Assembly (NCBI GenBank): GCA_902803375.1
Contig: CADCPN010000008.1
Location: forward strand, 1-39,294
Length of the DNA: 39,294 nt
DNA from: an uncultured Erysipelotrichaceae bacterium
GTDB lineage: Bacteria > Bacillota_I > Bacilli_A > RFN20 > CAG-826
Direction: 5' to 3'
Under the pieces are notes generated by a model. That model was not told the DNA's origin. It made no database searches and saw only the letters and a program-made list of their open reading frames with translations. Of the stretch, positions 16,895 to 25,215 are shown piece by piece (position 1 is the first letter of the stretch; each line of letters starts with the position of its first letter). The translations under genes and the position numbers were made by a program.

Positions 16895-18098
16895 GCAATC
16901 CTCTTCCATCTATAGCGTATCCTCCCTAAACGCAGCCATCAAAGCAAGCCTAGAGAGCAATCCGCAGTTTTCTTCTATCAACCTGCGCGCAGAGATAAGC
17001 AACTTCAAAATCTATCCAAGTGGCCATTGCTATTTCACCCTGAAAGACGATAAAAGCGTGCTTTCGGCGGTGATGTGGGCATCGGAGGCCGCTTTTCTTC
17101 GCTTCAGCCCAAAGAATGGAGACGAAGTTCTCTGCAAAGGAAGGATCTCGGTCTATCCCCCTCGCGGCTCCTATCAGTTCGTCGCCTCCAGGATGGAGCT
17201 TGCCGGGGAAGGAAATGAGCTAGCGAAGCTTCGGGCTTTGGCATTAAAGCTAAAAGCAGAAGGGCTTTTCGAGCAATCCAGGAAGCGCCCGATTCCCGCT
17301 TATCCGCATCTAATCGGGGTTATTGCCGGCAAAGGCAGCGCCGGCATGAAGGACATCGTCCACAACATCAGCCTCCGTTACCAAAACGTCACGCTTTACC
17401 TTTTCCCCTCCTTGGTCCAGGGCGAAGGCGCCCCAAAAGCCCTTCTAGAAGCCCTAAATAATGCGATCAGCCACAAAGTCGATACCCTCATCATCGGCAG
17501 AGGCGGCGGCAGTAGCGAAGACCTGGGCGCGTTTAACGATGAAACCCTAGTAAGGGCGGTGGCCGCTTGCCCAATCCCGGTCATCTCCGCGGTCGGGCAC
17601 GAAGTGGATACGACCCTCATCGACCTCGTCGCCGATAAGCGCGTCTCCACGCCGACGGCCGCCGCGGTTTTGGCCGTCCCTGACTCCAATGAGCTCCTTA
17701 TGGCCCTAGACGACTATGGCAATCGCCTATATTCCTGCATTTCAGGCGATTTGGCGCGAATGAAGGAGAAGGTCGCGTTACTAAGTAACCGCAGCTTTTT
17801 CATCAATCCCAAAGCCATTTACGCGGATAAGATCGATAACCTCGAAAAATTGTCTAAGCGCTTTGATCTGGCGATGGCCTCGCAGCTTAACACCAAGAAG
17901 ACCCAAGCAGCCTATGTGGAAGGCAAGCTTGCCTCCCTTAATCCCTATAGCATCTTGAATAGGGGCTATGCGATCTCCACCGACGAAACAGGCAAGGTCG
18001 TAGCGTCCATAAAAGACATAAAGACGGGAAGTAAAGTCAAAACCCGCCTCAACGATGGTATAATCGAATCCACCGTCACCGACATCAAGGAGAGCTAG
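16884..18098 (+). CDS. xseA: Exodeoxyribonuclease VII large subunit
   Basis: XseA is the catalytic subunit of exonuclease VII, which digests single-stranded DNA. The N-terminal OB domain contains RAEISNFKIYPSGHCYFTLKD; the catalytic core holds GRGGGSSEDLGAFND and AVGHEVDTTLIDLVADKR followed by STPTAAA; a long helical region and NRGYAIST end the protein. The frame is open from 16761, but the protein should start at ATG 16884 (MRSEQSSS, 404 residues), because the earlier part lies inside nusB in another frame and is low complexity. xseB begins 2 nt after its stop. Confidence 0.94.
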   Translation: MRSEQSSSIYSVSSLNAAIKASLESNPQFSSINLRAEISNFKIYPSGHCYFTLKDDKSVLSAVMWASEAAFLRFSPKNGDEVLCKGRISVYPPRGSYQFVASRMELAGEGNELAKLRALALKLKAEGLFEQSRKRPIPAYPHLIGVIAGKGSAGMKDIVHNISLRYQNVTLYLFPSLVQGEGAPKALLEALNNAISHKVDTLIIGRGGGSSEDLGAFNDETLVRAVAACPIPVISAVGHEVDTTLIDLVADKRVSTPTAAAVLAVPDSNELLMALDDYGNRLYSCISGDLARMKEKVALLSNRSFFINPKAIYADKIDNLEKLSKRFDLAMASQLNTKKTQAAYVEGKLASLNPYSILNRGYAISTDETGKVVASIKDIKTGSKVKTRLNDGIIESTVTDIKES

Positions 18099-18100
18099 CC

Positions 18101-18298
18101 ATGGCAGAGAAGAAGACATTCGAAGAGCGCATCGCCCGCCTCAATGAGATCATTGCCAAGATTGAAGGAGAAGTCCTTCCCCTTGAGCAGTCTCTCGCCC
18201 TTTATGAAGAAGGGCAAACCCTCATCAAAGAGCTCCAAACCGAGCTGAAAGAGGCGGAGATCAAGATTGAGGAGATTGCCGGAAACAATAAAGACTAA
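18101..18298 (+). CDS. xseB: Exodeoxyribonuclease VII small subunit
   Basis: XseB is the small helical subunit that binds the XseA extension. The 65-residue product has the signature FEERIARLNEIIAKIE, then LPLEQSLALYEEG and a closing helix. AAGGAGA lies in the end of xseA just before the ATG. In Bacillus ispA follows; here the next gene is dxs, 42 nt downstream. Confidence 0.94.
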   Translation: MAEKKTFEERIARLNEIIAKIEGEVLPLEQSLALYEEGQTLIKELQTELKEAEIKIEEIAGNNKD

Positions 18299-18305
18299 AG
18301 TATAT

Positions 18306-18334
18306 TTTTAGTTTTTATTTAGTAGTTTTATAGT
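18306..18334 (+). promoter_or_regulatory. Candidate leaderless promoter of dxs
   Basis: TATAGT at 18329-18334 is followed by only 6 nt before the dxs ATG, so transcription would start at the codon itself. The -35 position holds only a weak TTTTAG (18306-18311) in an AT-rich stretch. dxs has no Shine-Dalgarno sequence, which agrees with a leaderless message. Confidence 0.5.
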
Positions 18335-18340
18335 TAAAAA

Positions 18341-20248
18341 ATGTCCCATCACATCGAAAGAATTAATATTTCAGAGATAAAAGACCCAAAGTTCCTTTTG
18401 ACTATGGATTATCCTTCTCTTCGCGTCTTGTGTGAGGATATCCGCGCCGAAATCATCTCCAAGGTCTCCACCTATGGCGGCCATCTCTCGCCAAACCTTG
18501 GAACCGTTGAGCTGACCGTGGCCCTCCATCGCGTCTTCGACTTCTCCAAGGACAAGCTTATCTTCGATGTCGGCCATCAGTCCTATACCCATAAAATCCT
18601 TACCGGCAGAAGCCTAGACCATCTTAATGAGCCTGGGCATACGCAGGGGTTCCAAAAGATTAAGGAATCCATTTATGACCCATATGAGGCCGGGCATTCC
18701 TCCAATAGCATCTCCGCGGCGGAAGCCTTTGCCCTGGCCCGGGATGCGAAAAAGGAAAATTACGATGTCGTCGCAGTTATCGGCGATTCCTCTATCTCCA
18801 ATGGCCTTGCGTTTGAAGGCTTGAATGACCTTGCTGCGCGCAATACCAAAGTCATCGTCGTCCTTAACGACAACGGCATGAGCATCGGCAAGTCCGTTGG
18901 CGGATTCGGCAAGTTCTTCAGAAAGATCTCCACTGGACGCGCCTATACCTCTTTCAAAAAAGGATACCGCAAAGCCCTTTATAAAAACGCCTTTGGCCGC
19001 AAGCTCTATTCTTTCTCCTACGGCCTAAAGCAGGCGATGAAGAGGATCCTCGTCCCCATCAACGTCTTCGATAACCTTGGCTATACCTATATCGGTCCGA
19101 TCGACGGCCACAACATCGCTAGCGTCGAAAAGGCGTTGAAGAAAGCCAAAAACGCGACCAAATCTGTTATTTTGCACGTTCATACCACCAAAGGCAGAGG
19201 CTATCCCTATGCCGAGCACGATAATACCGGCTACTGGCATGGCGTCACCCCCTTCGACCCAAAGACCGGAGCTCCGCTTAACGTTCACCCAGGACTAGTC
19301 TCCTGGAGCCATTATTTCTCCGATTTGACCTGCTCGAAGATGAAGGAGCACGAGAATGCCTGGCTTATCGTCCCCGCCACCATGAAAGGCTCAGGATTAG
19401 AGAAGCCTTTCGCCTTCTATAAGGATAGATGCCTAGATGTCGGCATCGCCGAAGAGCATGCCCTTACGATGGCAGGGGCTCTCTCCCTTAATGGAATTCA
19501 TCCGATCGTGTCTATCTATTCTACCTTCCTTCAGCGTGCCTACGATGAACTTAGCCATGACTGCGCAAGGCTATCCGCCAATATGACCGTCCTTATCGAA
19601 AGGGCAGGGCTAGTCGGCAGCAACGGCGATACCCATCAAGGCATCTATGACGTGGCCTTCCTAAAGTCCATCCCTGGCATTATCGTGACGATGCCATCCA
19701 GCAAAAAGATCGCCCATAGCCTTTATAACCAGTCATTCGAGGACAAAGGCATCTATTGCATCCGCCTTCCTAGAGAAATGGTCATTGAGAATGAGGCCGA
19801 TAATCCCGAAGAGATCCCCTTCCTAAAGATGAGGAGACAAAACCTCTGCAAAGAGAAGAAGATCGCCGTTGTCGCCGTTGGCCCGATGGTTGGCAAAATC
19901 TCAGAGCTAATCAAAAGCAAAGGGTTGCAGGCTGAGGTTTATGACCCCATCTATCTAAACCCGATTTCTTCCGATGCAGTCGCGCCTTTGCTAGATTACG
20001 GCAAAGTCCTTATCTATGACGCCTACGGCATCAAAGAAGGCTTCGCCGATAGTTTGCTCGTGAAGCTATATGAGGAAGGCTATAAAGGCAAAGTCCTTAT
20101 CCGCGCCATCCCCAACGCCTTCGTCGGCGCCGATTCCGTCTCTAACCAACGCGCGCAGTTCGGCTTAAATCCGGATCAGATCGCCGAGCTAATCGACGCC
20201 GAACTTCGTCCCTCCGCCAAGGCAAAGGAAGCAAAGGCAGAGAAGTAA
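18341..20248 (+). CDS. dxs: 1-deoxy-D-xylulose-5-phosphate synthase
   Basis: DXS joins pyruvate and glyceraldehyde 3-phosphate in the first step of the MEP isoprenoid pathway. The 635-residue protein aligns by eye along its length: GGHLSPNLGTVELTVALH, FDVGHQSYTHKILTGR, AGHSSNSISAAEAFA, GYTYIGPIDGHN, DVGIAEEHALTMA, STFLQRAYDELSHD and RAGLVGSNGDTHQG. The cofactor motif, usually GDG, reads GDSSISNG (near 148), with the downstream Asn kept in LNDNGMS. That change is unusual, but the rest looks functional. The last 10-15 residues are lysine/alanine-rich. It lies alone after xseB without ispA. Confidence 0.93.
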   Translation: MSHHIERINISEIKDPKFLLTMDYPSLRVLCEDIRAEIISKVSTYGGHLSPNLGTVELTVALHRVFDFSKDKLIFDVGHQSYTHKILTGRSLDHLNEPGHTQGFQKIKESIYDPYEAGHSSNSISAAEAFALARDAKKENYDVVAVIGDSSISNGLAFEGLNDLAARNTKVIVVLNDNGMSIGKSVGGFGKFFRKISTGRAYTSFKKGYRKALYKNAFGRKLYSFSYGLKQAMKRILVPINVFDNLGYTYIGPIDGHNIASVEKALKKAKNATKSVILHVHTTKGRGYPYAEHDNTGYWHGVTPFDPKTGAPLNVHPGLVSWSHYFSDLTCSKMKEHENAWLIVPATMKGSGLEKPFAFYKDRCLDVGIAEEHALTMAGALSLNGIHPIVSIYSTFLQRAYDELSHDCARLSANMTVLIERAGLVGSNGDTHQGIYDVAFLKSIPGIIVTMPSSKKIAHSLYNQSFEDKGIYCIRLPREMVIENEADNPEEIPFLKMRRQNLCKEKKIAVVAVGPMVGKISELIKSKGLQAEVYDPIYLNPISSDAVAPLLDYGKVLIYDAYGIKEGFADSLLVKLYEEGYKGKVLIRAIPNAFVGADSVSNQRAQFGLNPDQIAELIDAELRPSAKAKEAKAEK

Positions 20249-20261
20249 GTCTCTTCAGTCC

Positions 20262-20287
20262 TAGTTAGGCATCTAGCTAAGATTTTT
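20262..20287 (+). terminator. Weak candidate terminator of dxs
   Basis: TAGTTAG (20262-20268) and CTAGCTA (20273-20279) form a 7-bp stem with one G-T pair and a 4-nt loop, followed by AGATTTTT. The stem is AT-rich and the first T comes after a 3-nt gap, so it may be inefficient. Confidence 0.45.
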
Positions 20288-20573
20288 AAATCCAAAAAAC
20301 GGGCATCATGCCATTAATCCATTTATTCGTCTCGATGATATCGGAGGTTTTATGGTTTTTGTTTGTAGCAGGAGCCTTCATTTCCCGATGTTTCTTATCC
20401 CCTTTCCAAGAAAGAAGAAGGCAGCGCAGAAGCGGCATTAAGAAGATGACGAACCTTTTCCTTCGATGATTGTGCCTCCTTCAAGACTTTTAACCTTCTT
20501 TGATAGACAATGCTTACCAAAGGAAAAGGAGGCTAAAGTTTCCTTTTCCCATGCCGCTATTTCCCCTGCTTAC
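20288..20573 (+). other. Gap between dxs and dinB with two overlapping small ORFs
   Basis: No conventional gene fits. Two short plus-strand frames exist. One runs from ATG 20308 to the stop at 20469 (53 aa, a hydrophobic helix LWFLFVAGAFI followed by an arginine-rich tail) but has no ribosome binding site. The other runs from ATG 20352 to 20441 (29 aa, ending in a lysine-rich tail) and has GGAGG at 20343-20347, 4 nt upstream. They share bases in different frames, so at most one is likely real. The right part holds the alternative hairpins listed separately. Confidence 0.3.
20474..20549 (+). repeat. Two overlapping, mutually exclusive inverted repeats
   Basis: GCCTCCTT (20474-20481) pairs with AAGGAGGC (20526-20533). 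GGAAAAGGA (20522-20530) pairs with TCCTTTTCC (20541-20549) across a 10-nt loop. The two stems share 20526-20530 and cannot form together. No T-run follows. They lie upstream of the dinB promoter, so they would only act as RNA in a transcript entering from dxs or on the other strand. Confidence 0.6.
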
Positions 20574-20602
20574 TTAACATAACGGAAGAGGCGATTTACA
20601 AT
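20574..20602 (+). promoter_or_regulatory. dinB promoter, probably leaderless
   Basis: TTAACA (20574-20579) and TACAAT (20597-20602) are 17 bp apart. The dinB ATG is 6 nt after the -10 box, where transcription would begin. No Shine-Dalgarno and no spacer palindrome are present. I see no LexA-type operator. Confidence 0.7.
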
Positions 20603-20608
20603 ACTCTC

Positions 20609-21802
20609 ATGGCAAGAATCATCGCGCACATCGATTTAAACGCCTTCTTTGTCACCTGCGAGCAGATTCGCGATCCCTCCCTTATCGGCAAGCCGATCCT
20701 CATCGGCCACGAAGGGCGTTCGGGCATCGTCTCGACTTGCTCTTATGAGGCAAGGGCTTTAGGCTGCCATTCTGGCCAGCCGATGTTTCAGGCGACCAAG
20801 CTGGCGCCTAACGCGATCATCATCCATGGCGATTACCAATATTACCAAGTCATGAGCAATTCCTTCTTTTCCTATATAAGAAGGTTCACCAAATACGTAG
20901 AGGCGGCGTCCATAGATGAATGCTATTGCGATTTCACCCATATCGTGAAGCAGACCAAAGACCTGGTCACCTTTTTCCATGACCTCCAGTTTGGCCTATT
21001 GAAGGAAATGGGGCTTAAATGCTCGATTGGCGTCTCCACGAGCAAATGGATGGCCAAGATGGGCAGCGACCTAAAGAAGCCGATGGGCTTGACTTTCGTG
21101 AAAAGAAGCAACCTCGATTCAACCCTTTATCCTTTGCCAATCGAATCCTTTTGGGGCATCGGCAAGAAAACCGCGCCGGAACTAAGGAAGATGGGCATCA
21201 ACACGATTGGGGACTTGGCAAAAGCCACCGAGAGGGATGACGCGGCCCTAATCAGGATGCTAGGCAAGTTCTATCCCACCGTCAAAGAATGGGTTCATGG
21301 CTACGGCAGCGACCATATCGATATGACGCCTTTTGACCCAAAATCCATCGGCAACTCCGAAACTTTAATGCACGATTGCGATTCCTTTATCGAGATCGAA
21401 TCGACGCTCAAGTCTCTCGCCAAAGAAGTCTCCGATAGGGCCAAAAGCCAGCATAAGGCCGGCTCCACGATCACCTTAACCGTCAAGGATACCGTCGAAG
21501 GATTCCATCTCCACACCAAAGCGGTGACCCTAGAATACCCAACCTCAGACTTCGAGGTCATCTTCTCCTCGGCCAAAGAGTTATACCGGACCTCCTATGA
21601 AGGCAAATTCCCAATCCGTCTCGTCGGCATCACCTTATCCAAACTAGTTAACCCAGCGAGGCAAATAGTTCAGATGAACCTATGGAATTATGAAGAGTAT
21701 GAGGAATCGGATAAGACGAAGCTTCTTATCGCAAGACTTAACCGCAAGATGAGGACCCCGATGCTAAAACGTGCGCGCGACGCCAAGAAAAAGGAGGAAT
21801 AG
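20609..21802 (+). CDS. dinB: Y-family DNA polymerase IV (DinB)
   Basis: DinB is an error-prone translesion DNA polymerase. The palm carboxylates are present in HIDLNAFFVTCEQ (first Asp) and ASIDECYCDF (Asp-Glu pair). The finger motif CSYEARALGC, the helix-hairpin-helix GIGKKTAPELRKMGI (near 185) and the little-finger domain (about 240-350) follow. The length is 397 residues. The start at 20609 fits the promoter, which ends 6 nt upstream. xerD follows after 2 nt and has its Shine-Dalgarno (AAGGAGG) inside the end of dinB, so the two form an operon. Confidence 0.95.
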   Translation: MARIIAHIDLNAFFVTCEQIRDPSLIGKPILIGHEGRSGIVSTCSYEARALGCHSGQPMFQATKLAPNAIIIHGDYQYYQVMSNSFFSYIRRFTKYVEAASIDECYCDFTHIVKQTKDLVTFFHDLQFGLLKEMGLKCSIGVSTSKWMAKMGSDLKKPMGLTFVKRSNLDSTLYPLPIESFWGIGKKTAPELRKMGINTIGDLAKATERDDAALIRMLGKFYPTVKEWVHGYGSDHIDMTPFDPKSIGNSETLMHDCDSFIEIESTLKSLAKEVSDRAKSQHKAGSTITLTVKDTVEGFHLHTKAVTLEYPTSDFEVIFSSAKELYRTSYEGKFPIRLVGITLSKLVNPARQIVQMNLWNYEEYEESDKTKLLIARLNRKMRTPMLKRARDAKKKEE

Positions 21803-21804
21803 CC

Positions 21805-22689
21805 ATGGAGATCTACGCCGCCATCCATAACTATTTCACCTTTCTTGCCAGCGAAAGGGGATTATCGAATAACTCGATGCAGTCCTATAAGGAAGACCTT
21901 GAGATCTTTCTTCGCACCTTCCCAGGAAAAAAAGATACCAATGACCTCTCTCCTAGCGACTTAGAGGAGTTTGCGATTGCCCAGGGCGAGGAGTTTCGAA
22001 GCTCTTCGACGATCTCCAGAAGGCTTTCTTGCCTCTATAACTTCTTTCGCTTCCTATGCTCAGAAGGCCTAATGGCCGGAATCGGAGAGAAGATAGAGCG
22101 CCCCAAGCAAGGAAAGCACCTTCCTACCGTCATCTCTTTCGAGGAGGTCGAAGCCTTATTGGAGCAGCCGGACATCGAGAAAGAGTCGGGTTTGCGCGAT
22201 AAGGCGATGCTAGAGGTGATGTACGCCTCAGGGCTTCGCGTCTCTGAGCTTGTTGCCTTAAAGCTAAGCGAAGTGAGCATGAGCGAGCAGCTGATCACCG
22301 TCAAAAAGGGCAAAGGGGCGAAGCAACGCACCGTTCCTATCTCCCCCTATGCCTTAGAATACCTATCAAAATATATTGATGGCCCTAGGAAAAAGAACAA
22401 AGGTCACCGCAAAGTCGAGATCTTCCTCAATCTAAAAGGGGAGCCGATCTCAAGGATCTATTTCTTCCAGCAAGTGAAGAAATACGCCGCCTCCGCCGGC
22501 ATAGAGAAGCCAATCAGCCCCCATACGCTGCGCCATTGCTTCGCGACTCACTTATTGGAAAATGGCGCCAGCTTGAAAGCGGTCTCGGAAATGCTAGGCC
22601 ACGCCCATCTAGAGACCACCGAAATATACACGCATGTCTCAAGCAAGCGCATCATGAGCGCTTATTCTAGGTATCTAGGGAGCAATTAG
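21805..22689 (+). CDS. xerD: Tyrosine recombinase XerD
   Basis: XerD/XerC family recombinases resolve chromosome dimers at dif. The 294-residue protein has the N-terminal SAM-like domain (YFTFLASERGLSNNSMQSYKEDLEIF) and the catalytic domain with Arg in ASGLRVSELVAL, Lys in KKGKGAKQRTVP, HTLRHCFATHLL, LGHAHLETTEIYTHV and the terminal tyrosine segment. The neighbour deoB matches the Bacillus xerD-drm order, which supports XerD rather than an element integrase. No dif-like site is evident in the window. Confidence 0.92.
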   Translation: MEIYAAIHNYFTFLASERGLSNNSMQSYKEDLEIFLRTFPGKKDTNDLSPSDLEEFAIAQGEEFRSSSTISRRLSCLYNFFRFLCSEGLMAGIGEKIERPKQGKHLPTVISFEEVEALLEQPDIEKESGLRDKAMLEVMYASGLRVSELVALKLSEVSMSEQLITVKKGKGAKQRTVPISPYALEYLSKYIDGPRKKNKGHRKVEIFLNLKGEPISRIYFFQQVKKYAASAGIEKPISPHTLRHCFATHLLENGASLKAVSEMLGHAHLETTEIYTHVSSKRIMSAYSRYLGSN

Positions 22690-22691
22690 GA

Positions 22692-22697
22692 TATAAT
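22692..22697 (+). promoter_or_regulatory. Candidate -10 box for deoB
   Basis: A perfect TATAAT starts 3 bases after the xerD stop. No good -35 is seen. The leader to the deoB ATG would be about 50 nt and contains a 12-bp perfect palindrome, TCTATATATAGA (22730-22741), just before the ribosome binding site AAAGGA. Confidence 0.5.
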
Positions 22698-22753
22698 CAC
22701 CTGCTGCAAAAAACGGCTGCCAAAACTTATCTATATATAGAAAGGATAAAAGA

Positions 22754-23965
22754 ATGGAACAACCGAAGAAATTCAAAAGGATCTTCCTGCTCGTCGCAGA
22801 CTCCGCGGGCATTGGCGAAGAGCCCGATGCCGACAAATTTAACGATGTCGGAAGCAATACCTGGGCCCATGCTGCCGAAAGCATCGGCGGCTTAAACGTC
22901 CCAAACATGGAAGCGATGGGCATCGGCGAGCTTGATGACATCCTAGGCGTCAAGAAGGTCAGCGACCATCCTCACGCCTATTGTTTGCGCTCTCGCGAGA
23001 GAAGCAACGGCAAAGACACGATGACCGGGCACTGGGAGATGATGGGCATCAATACCGCTAAGCCCTTCCAGACCTTCACCGACACCGGCTTCCCCAAAGC
23101 CCTCATCGATGAGCTAGAAGAGAAGACCGGGCATAAGATCATCGGCAATTATTCCTCTTCCGGCACCGAGATCTTGAAGGTCCTAGGCGAAGAGCAGATG
23201 AGGGAAAATTCCCTTATCGTCTATACTTCTAGCGATAGCGTCCTCCAGATTGCCGCCCATGAAGGCGTCACGGGCCTAGATGAGCTATATCGCTGCTGCG
23301 AAATCGCCAGAGAGATCTGCATGAGGCCAGAATACCTTGTGGGCCGCGTCATCGCGCGTCCATTTGTGGGAACCTGCGCCGAGGACTTTAAGCGCGTCGG
23401 CGCTCACCGCCATGACTACACCGTCTCGCCTACCGGCATCACCGCCCTCGATATCCTAAAAAGCAACGGCTACATGGTCTCCGCCGTTGGCAAGATCAAC
23501 GACATCTTCAATGGCGTCGGCATCACCAAGACCATCCATACAGCCACCAACGAAGAGGGCATGGACGAGGCCATCCGTCAGCTAAAAGAAGAGAGCTGGA
23601 CCGGCCTATGCTTCGTCAACCTCGTCGAATTCGACTCCGAGTTCGGCCATAGAAGAAACGCCCCGGGCTACGCGGCTTGCCTAGAAGCCCTCGATAAGAG
23701 AGTTGGCGAATTCACCAAAGCGATGAAGGAAGATGACCTCCTTATCATCACCGCCGACCATGGCAACGATCCTACTTTCCACGGCACCGACCACACCAGG
23801 GAAAAGGTCCCGGTACTCATGTATTCGCCTTCCTTCAAAAACGGCAGATGCCTGCCTGAGGCCTCTACCTTCGCGGTCATGGGCGATAGCATCCTTTATA
23901 ACTTCAACCTCAAGAAGGATCCCTCGATGCTAGGCGGGGTCATCTCCGAGATCTTCGAAGACTAA
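22754..23965 (+). CDS. deoB: Phosphopentomutase
   Basis: DeoB interconverts (deoxy)ribose 1- and 5-phosphate in nucleoside salvage; it is a two-metal enzyme of the alkaline phosphatase superfamily. Evidence: DSAGIGEEPDADKFNDVGSNTW near the N-terminus with the metal-binding Asp, KDTMTGHWEMMG with the phospho-acceptor Thr, and the C-terminal metal ligands in TADHGNDPTFHGTDHTRE. The length of 403 residues is normal. AAAGGA lies about 8 nt upstream of the ATG. A strong terminator follows, so this is the end of the dinB-xerD-deoB block. Confidence 0.97.
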   Translation: MEQPKKFKRIFLLVADSAGIGEEPDADKFNDVGSNTWAHAAESIGGLNVPNMEAMGIGELDDILGVKKVSDHPHAYCLRSRERSNGKDTMTGHWEMMGINTAKPFQTFTDTGFPKALIDELEEKTGHKIIGNYSSSGTEILKVLGEEQMRENSLIVYTSSDSVLQIAAHEGVTGLDELYRCCEIAREICMRPEYLVGRVIARPFVGTCAEDFKRVGAHRHDYTVSPTGITALDILKSNGYMVSAVGKINDIFNGVGITKTIHTATNEEGMDEAIRQLKEESWTGLCFVNLVEFDSEFGHRRNAPGYAACLEALDKRVGEFTKAMKEDDLLIITADHGNDPTFHGTDHTREKVPVLMYSPSFKNGRCLPEASTFAVMGDSILYNFNLKKDPSMLGGVISEIFED

Positions 23966-23974
23966 GCTCTATTG

Positions 23975-24005
23975 GCCTCCAAGCCAAAAACTTGGAGGCT
24001 TTTTG
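23975..24005 (+). terminator. Terminator of deoB
   Basis: GCCTCCAAG (23975-23983) pairs perfectly with CTTGGAGGC (23991-23999) over a 7-nt loop and is followed by TTTTT. This is a strong intrinsic terminator. Confidence 0.95.
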
Positions 24006-24070
24006 CTGCCGTCAAAACAAGAAAAAATAAGTAAAGTGATATTTCGACGTATTTTTACCATAAGGGAGGA

Positions 24071-24118
24071 AATAAACGGGGTTTATTACGTGCATGTCGG
24101 ATGATTTTGCCCGATAAT
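24071..24118 (+). promoter_or_regulatory. Promoter region of the ABC importer with a 17-bp palindrome
   Basis: GATAAT at 24113-24118 is a plausible -10 box; the -35 position holds GTGCAT, which is poor. Upstream lies the perfect inverted repeat AATAAAC-GGG-GTTTATT (24071-24087), roughly 40-55 bp before the predicted start. It looks like an operator or activator site. The remaining bases between the deoB terminator and the gene show no riboswitch I recognise. Confidence 0.5.
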
Positions 24119-24156
24119 ACACGCGATACCGATTTTTTAGGGAAGGTAATAAGAAC

Positions 24157-25206
24157 ATGAAAAAGAATCTCATCCTCGCATTCTCCTGCATGATGCTGCT
24201 CTCCTCTTGCGGGGGGCAGCCCTCTAGTTCCGAAGCCCCGCTCTCGGAGGATGCCTCTAGCGTAGCTACCGAAAGCTCCTCCGCCTCGGAGGCCTACGAC
24301 TTCAAATGGGTCACCCCAACAGGCGCCCCGACCCTTGCTTTCTATGATGAAGGGAATAACGATAACTGGGTTAGCGCCAGCAATCCTGCCGAAGTCGTCG
24401 TCCCAAGCTTCGCGGCCAATTCTTACGACGCCATCGTCTTTGACGGCGTCTCTGGCCTCAACCTCATGACCAAAAACGCCAAAGCCGCCAACTATAAGCT
24501 AGCCCGCTGGATCAATAACCTTGGCTTCTACGTCGTTTCCTTAAAACACACCAAGGAAGAGCTCACCTCTTGGAATCCCTCCTGGACCATCGATGCCTTC
24601 GTAAAGACCGGCAACTGCGCCAGAGTCCTTATGGATCTAGCCAAGAATTCCTGGAACTATGGCGATATCTCCTCCCAAACCACCTTTGAAACCGGCTTAG
24701 ACGCGGTCGTCAGCAACGTCCCGACCAATGGCTATGACTTCTTTGTACTCGCCGATCCCGCCTACACCACCCTTAAAGGCAAATTAGGCGATAAGCTCCA
24801 CGATATCTATAATCTCAATGAAGAATGGGCCCATTACCATAACGGCATGGCTATCCCCTCTGCCGGACTATTCGTCAACGCGGCCAAATATGAAGCCCAT
24901 ACCGCAGCCTATACCGAATTCCTCAATAAGACCGATGATAGGCTAACCGCCCTAGTCGAGCAGCCCCAAAAAGCCGCCGATGCCCTAAAGGAATACGCCA
25001 AAGACGCCCGCCACGTCTCTAGCGACGGCACCCTCATCAAATTCGGCTTCGCCTCGACGATGGCCGAAAAGCTCCCGGTTTTGCAGAAAACCAACAAGTT
25101 TGGCTTCCTAAAGAAGGGCGCGGTCGCTGATAACAAAGCCGTTGCCAATGAATTCAGCAAGGCTCTTGGCGGCAAGGAGTTCGCATCCTCAATGTTTTTA
25201 GCCTAA
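24157..25206 (+). CDS. ABC transporter substrate-binding lipoprotein (SsuA/TauA/NMT1-like)
   Basis: This 349-residue protein has a lipoprotein signal peptide: MKKN, a hydrophobic stretch, and the lipobox LLSSC with Cys at residue 18, followed by a long Ser/Glu/Ala-rich linker. The mature part (about 50-349) has features of periplasmic-binding-fold type II proteins for small organic solutes (TPTGAPTLAFYDEG at the start, a DAIVFDGVSGLNLM strand, then SAGLFVNAAKY). GGGAAGG stands 10 nt before the ATG. The permease follows 9 nt after its stop. The substrate cannot be named; thiamine precursors, sulfonates or nitrate-like ligands are all handled by this clan. The expected ATPase gene is not in the window. 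Confidence 0.8.
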   Translation: MKKNLILAFSCMMLLSSCGGQPSSSEAPLSEDASSVATESSSASEAYDFKWVTPTGAPTLAFYDEGNNDNWVSASNPAEVVVPSFAANSYDAIVFDGVSGLNLMTKNAKAANYKLARWINNLGFYVVSLKHTKEELTSWNPSWTIDAFVKTGNCARVLMDLAKNSWNYGDISSQTTFETGLDAVVSNVPTNGYDFFVLADPAYTTLKGKLGDKLHDIYNLNEEWAHYHNGMAIPSAGLFVNAAKYEAHTAAYTEFLNKTDDRLTALVEQPQKAADALKEYAKDARHVSSDGTLIKFGFASTMAEKLPVLQKTNKFGFLKKGAVADNKAVANEFSKALGGKEFASSMFLA

Positions 25207-25215
25207 AATAGCTTC

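Noticed and set aside
21805-22689. XerD-like gene as an integrase of a mobile element
   Set aside because: The neighbourhood is a normal xerD-deoB core block with no cargo or att sites.
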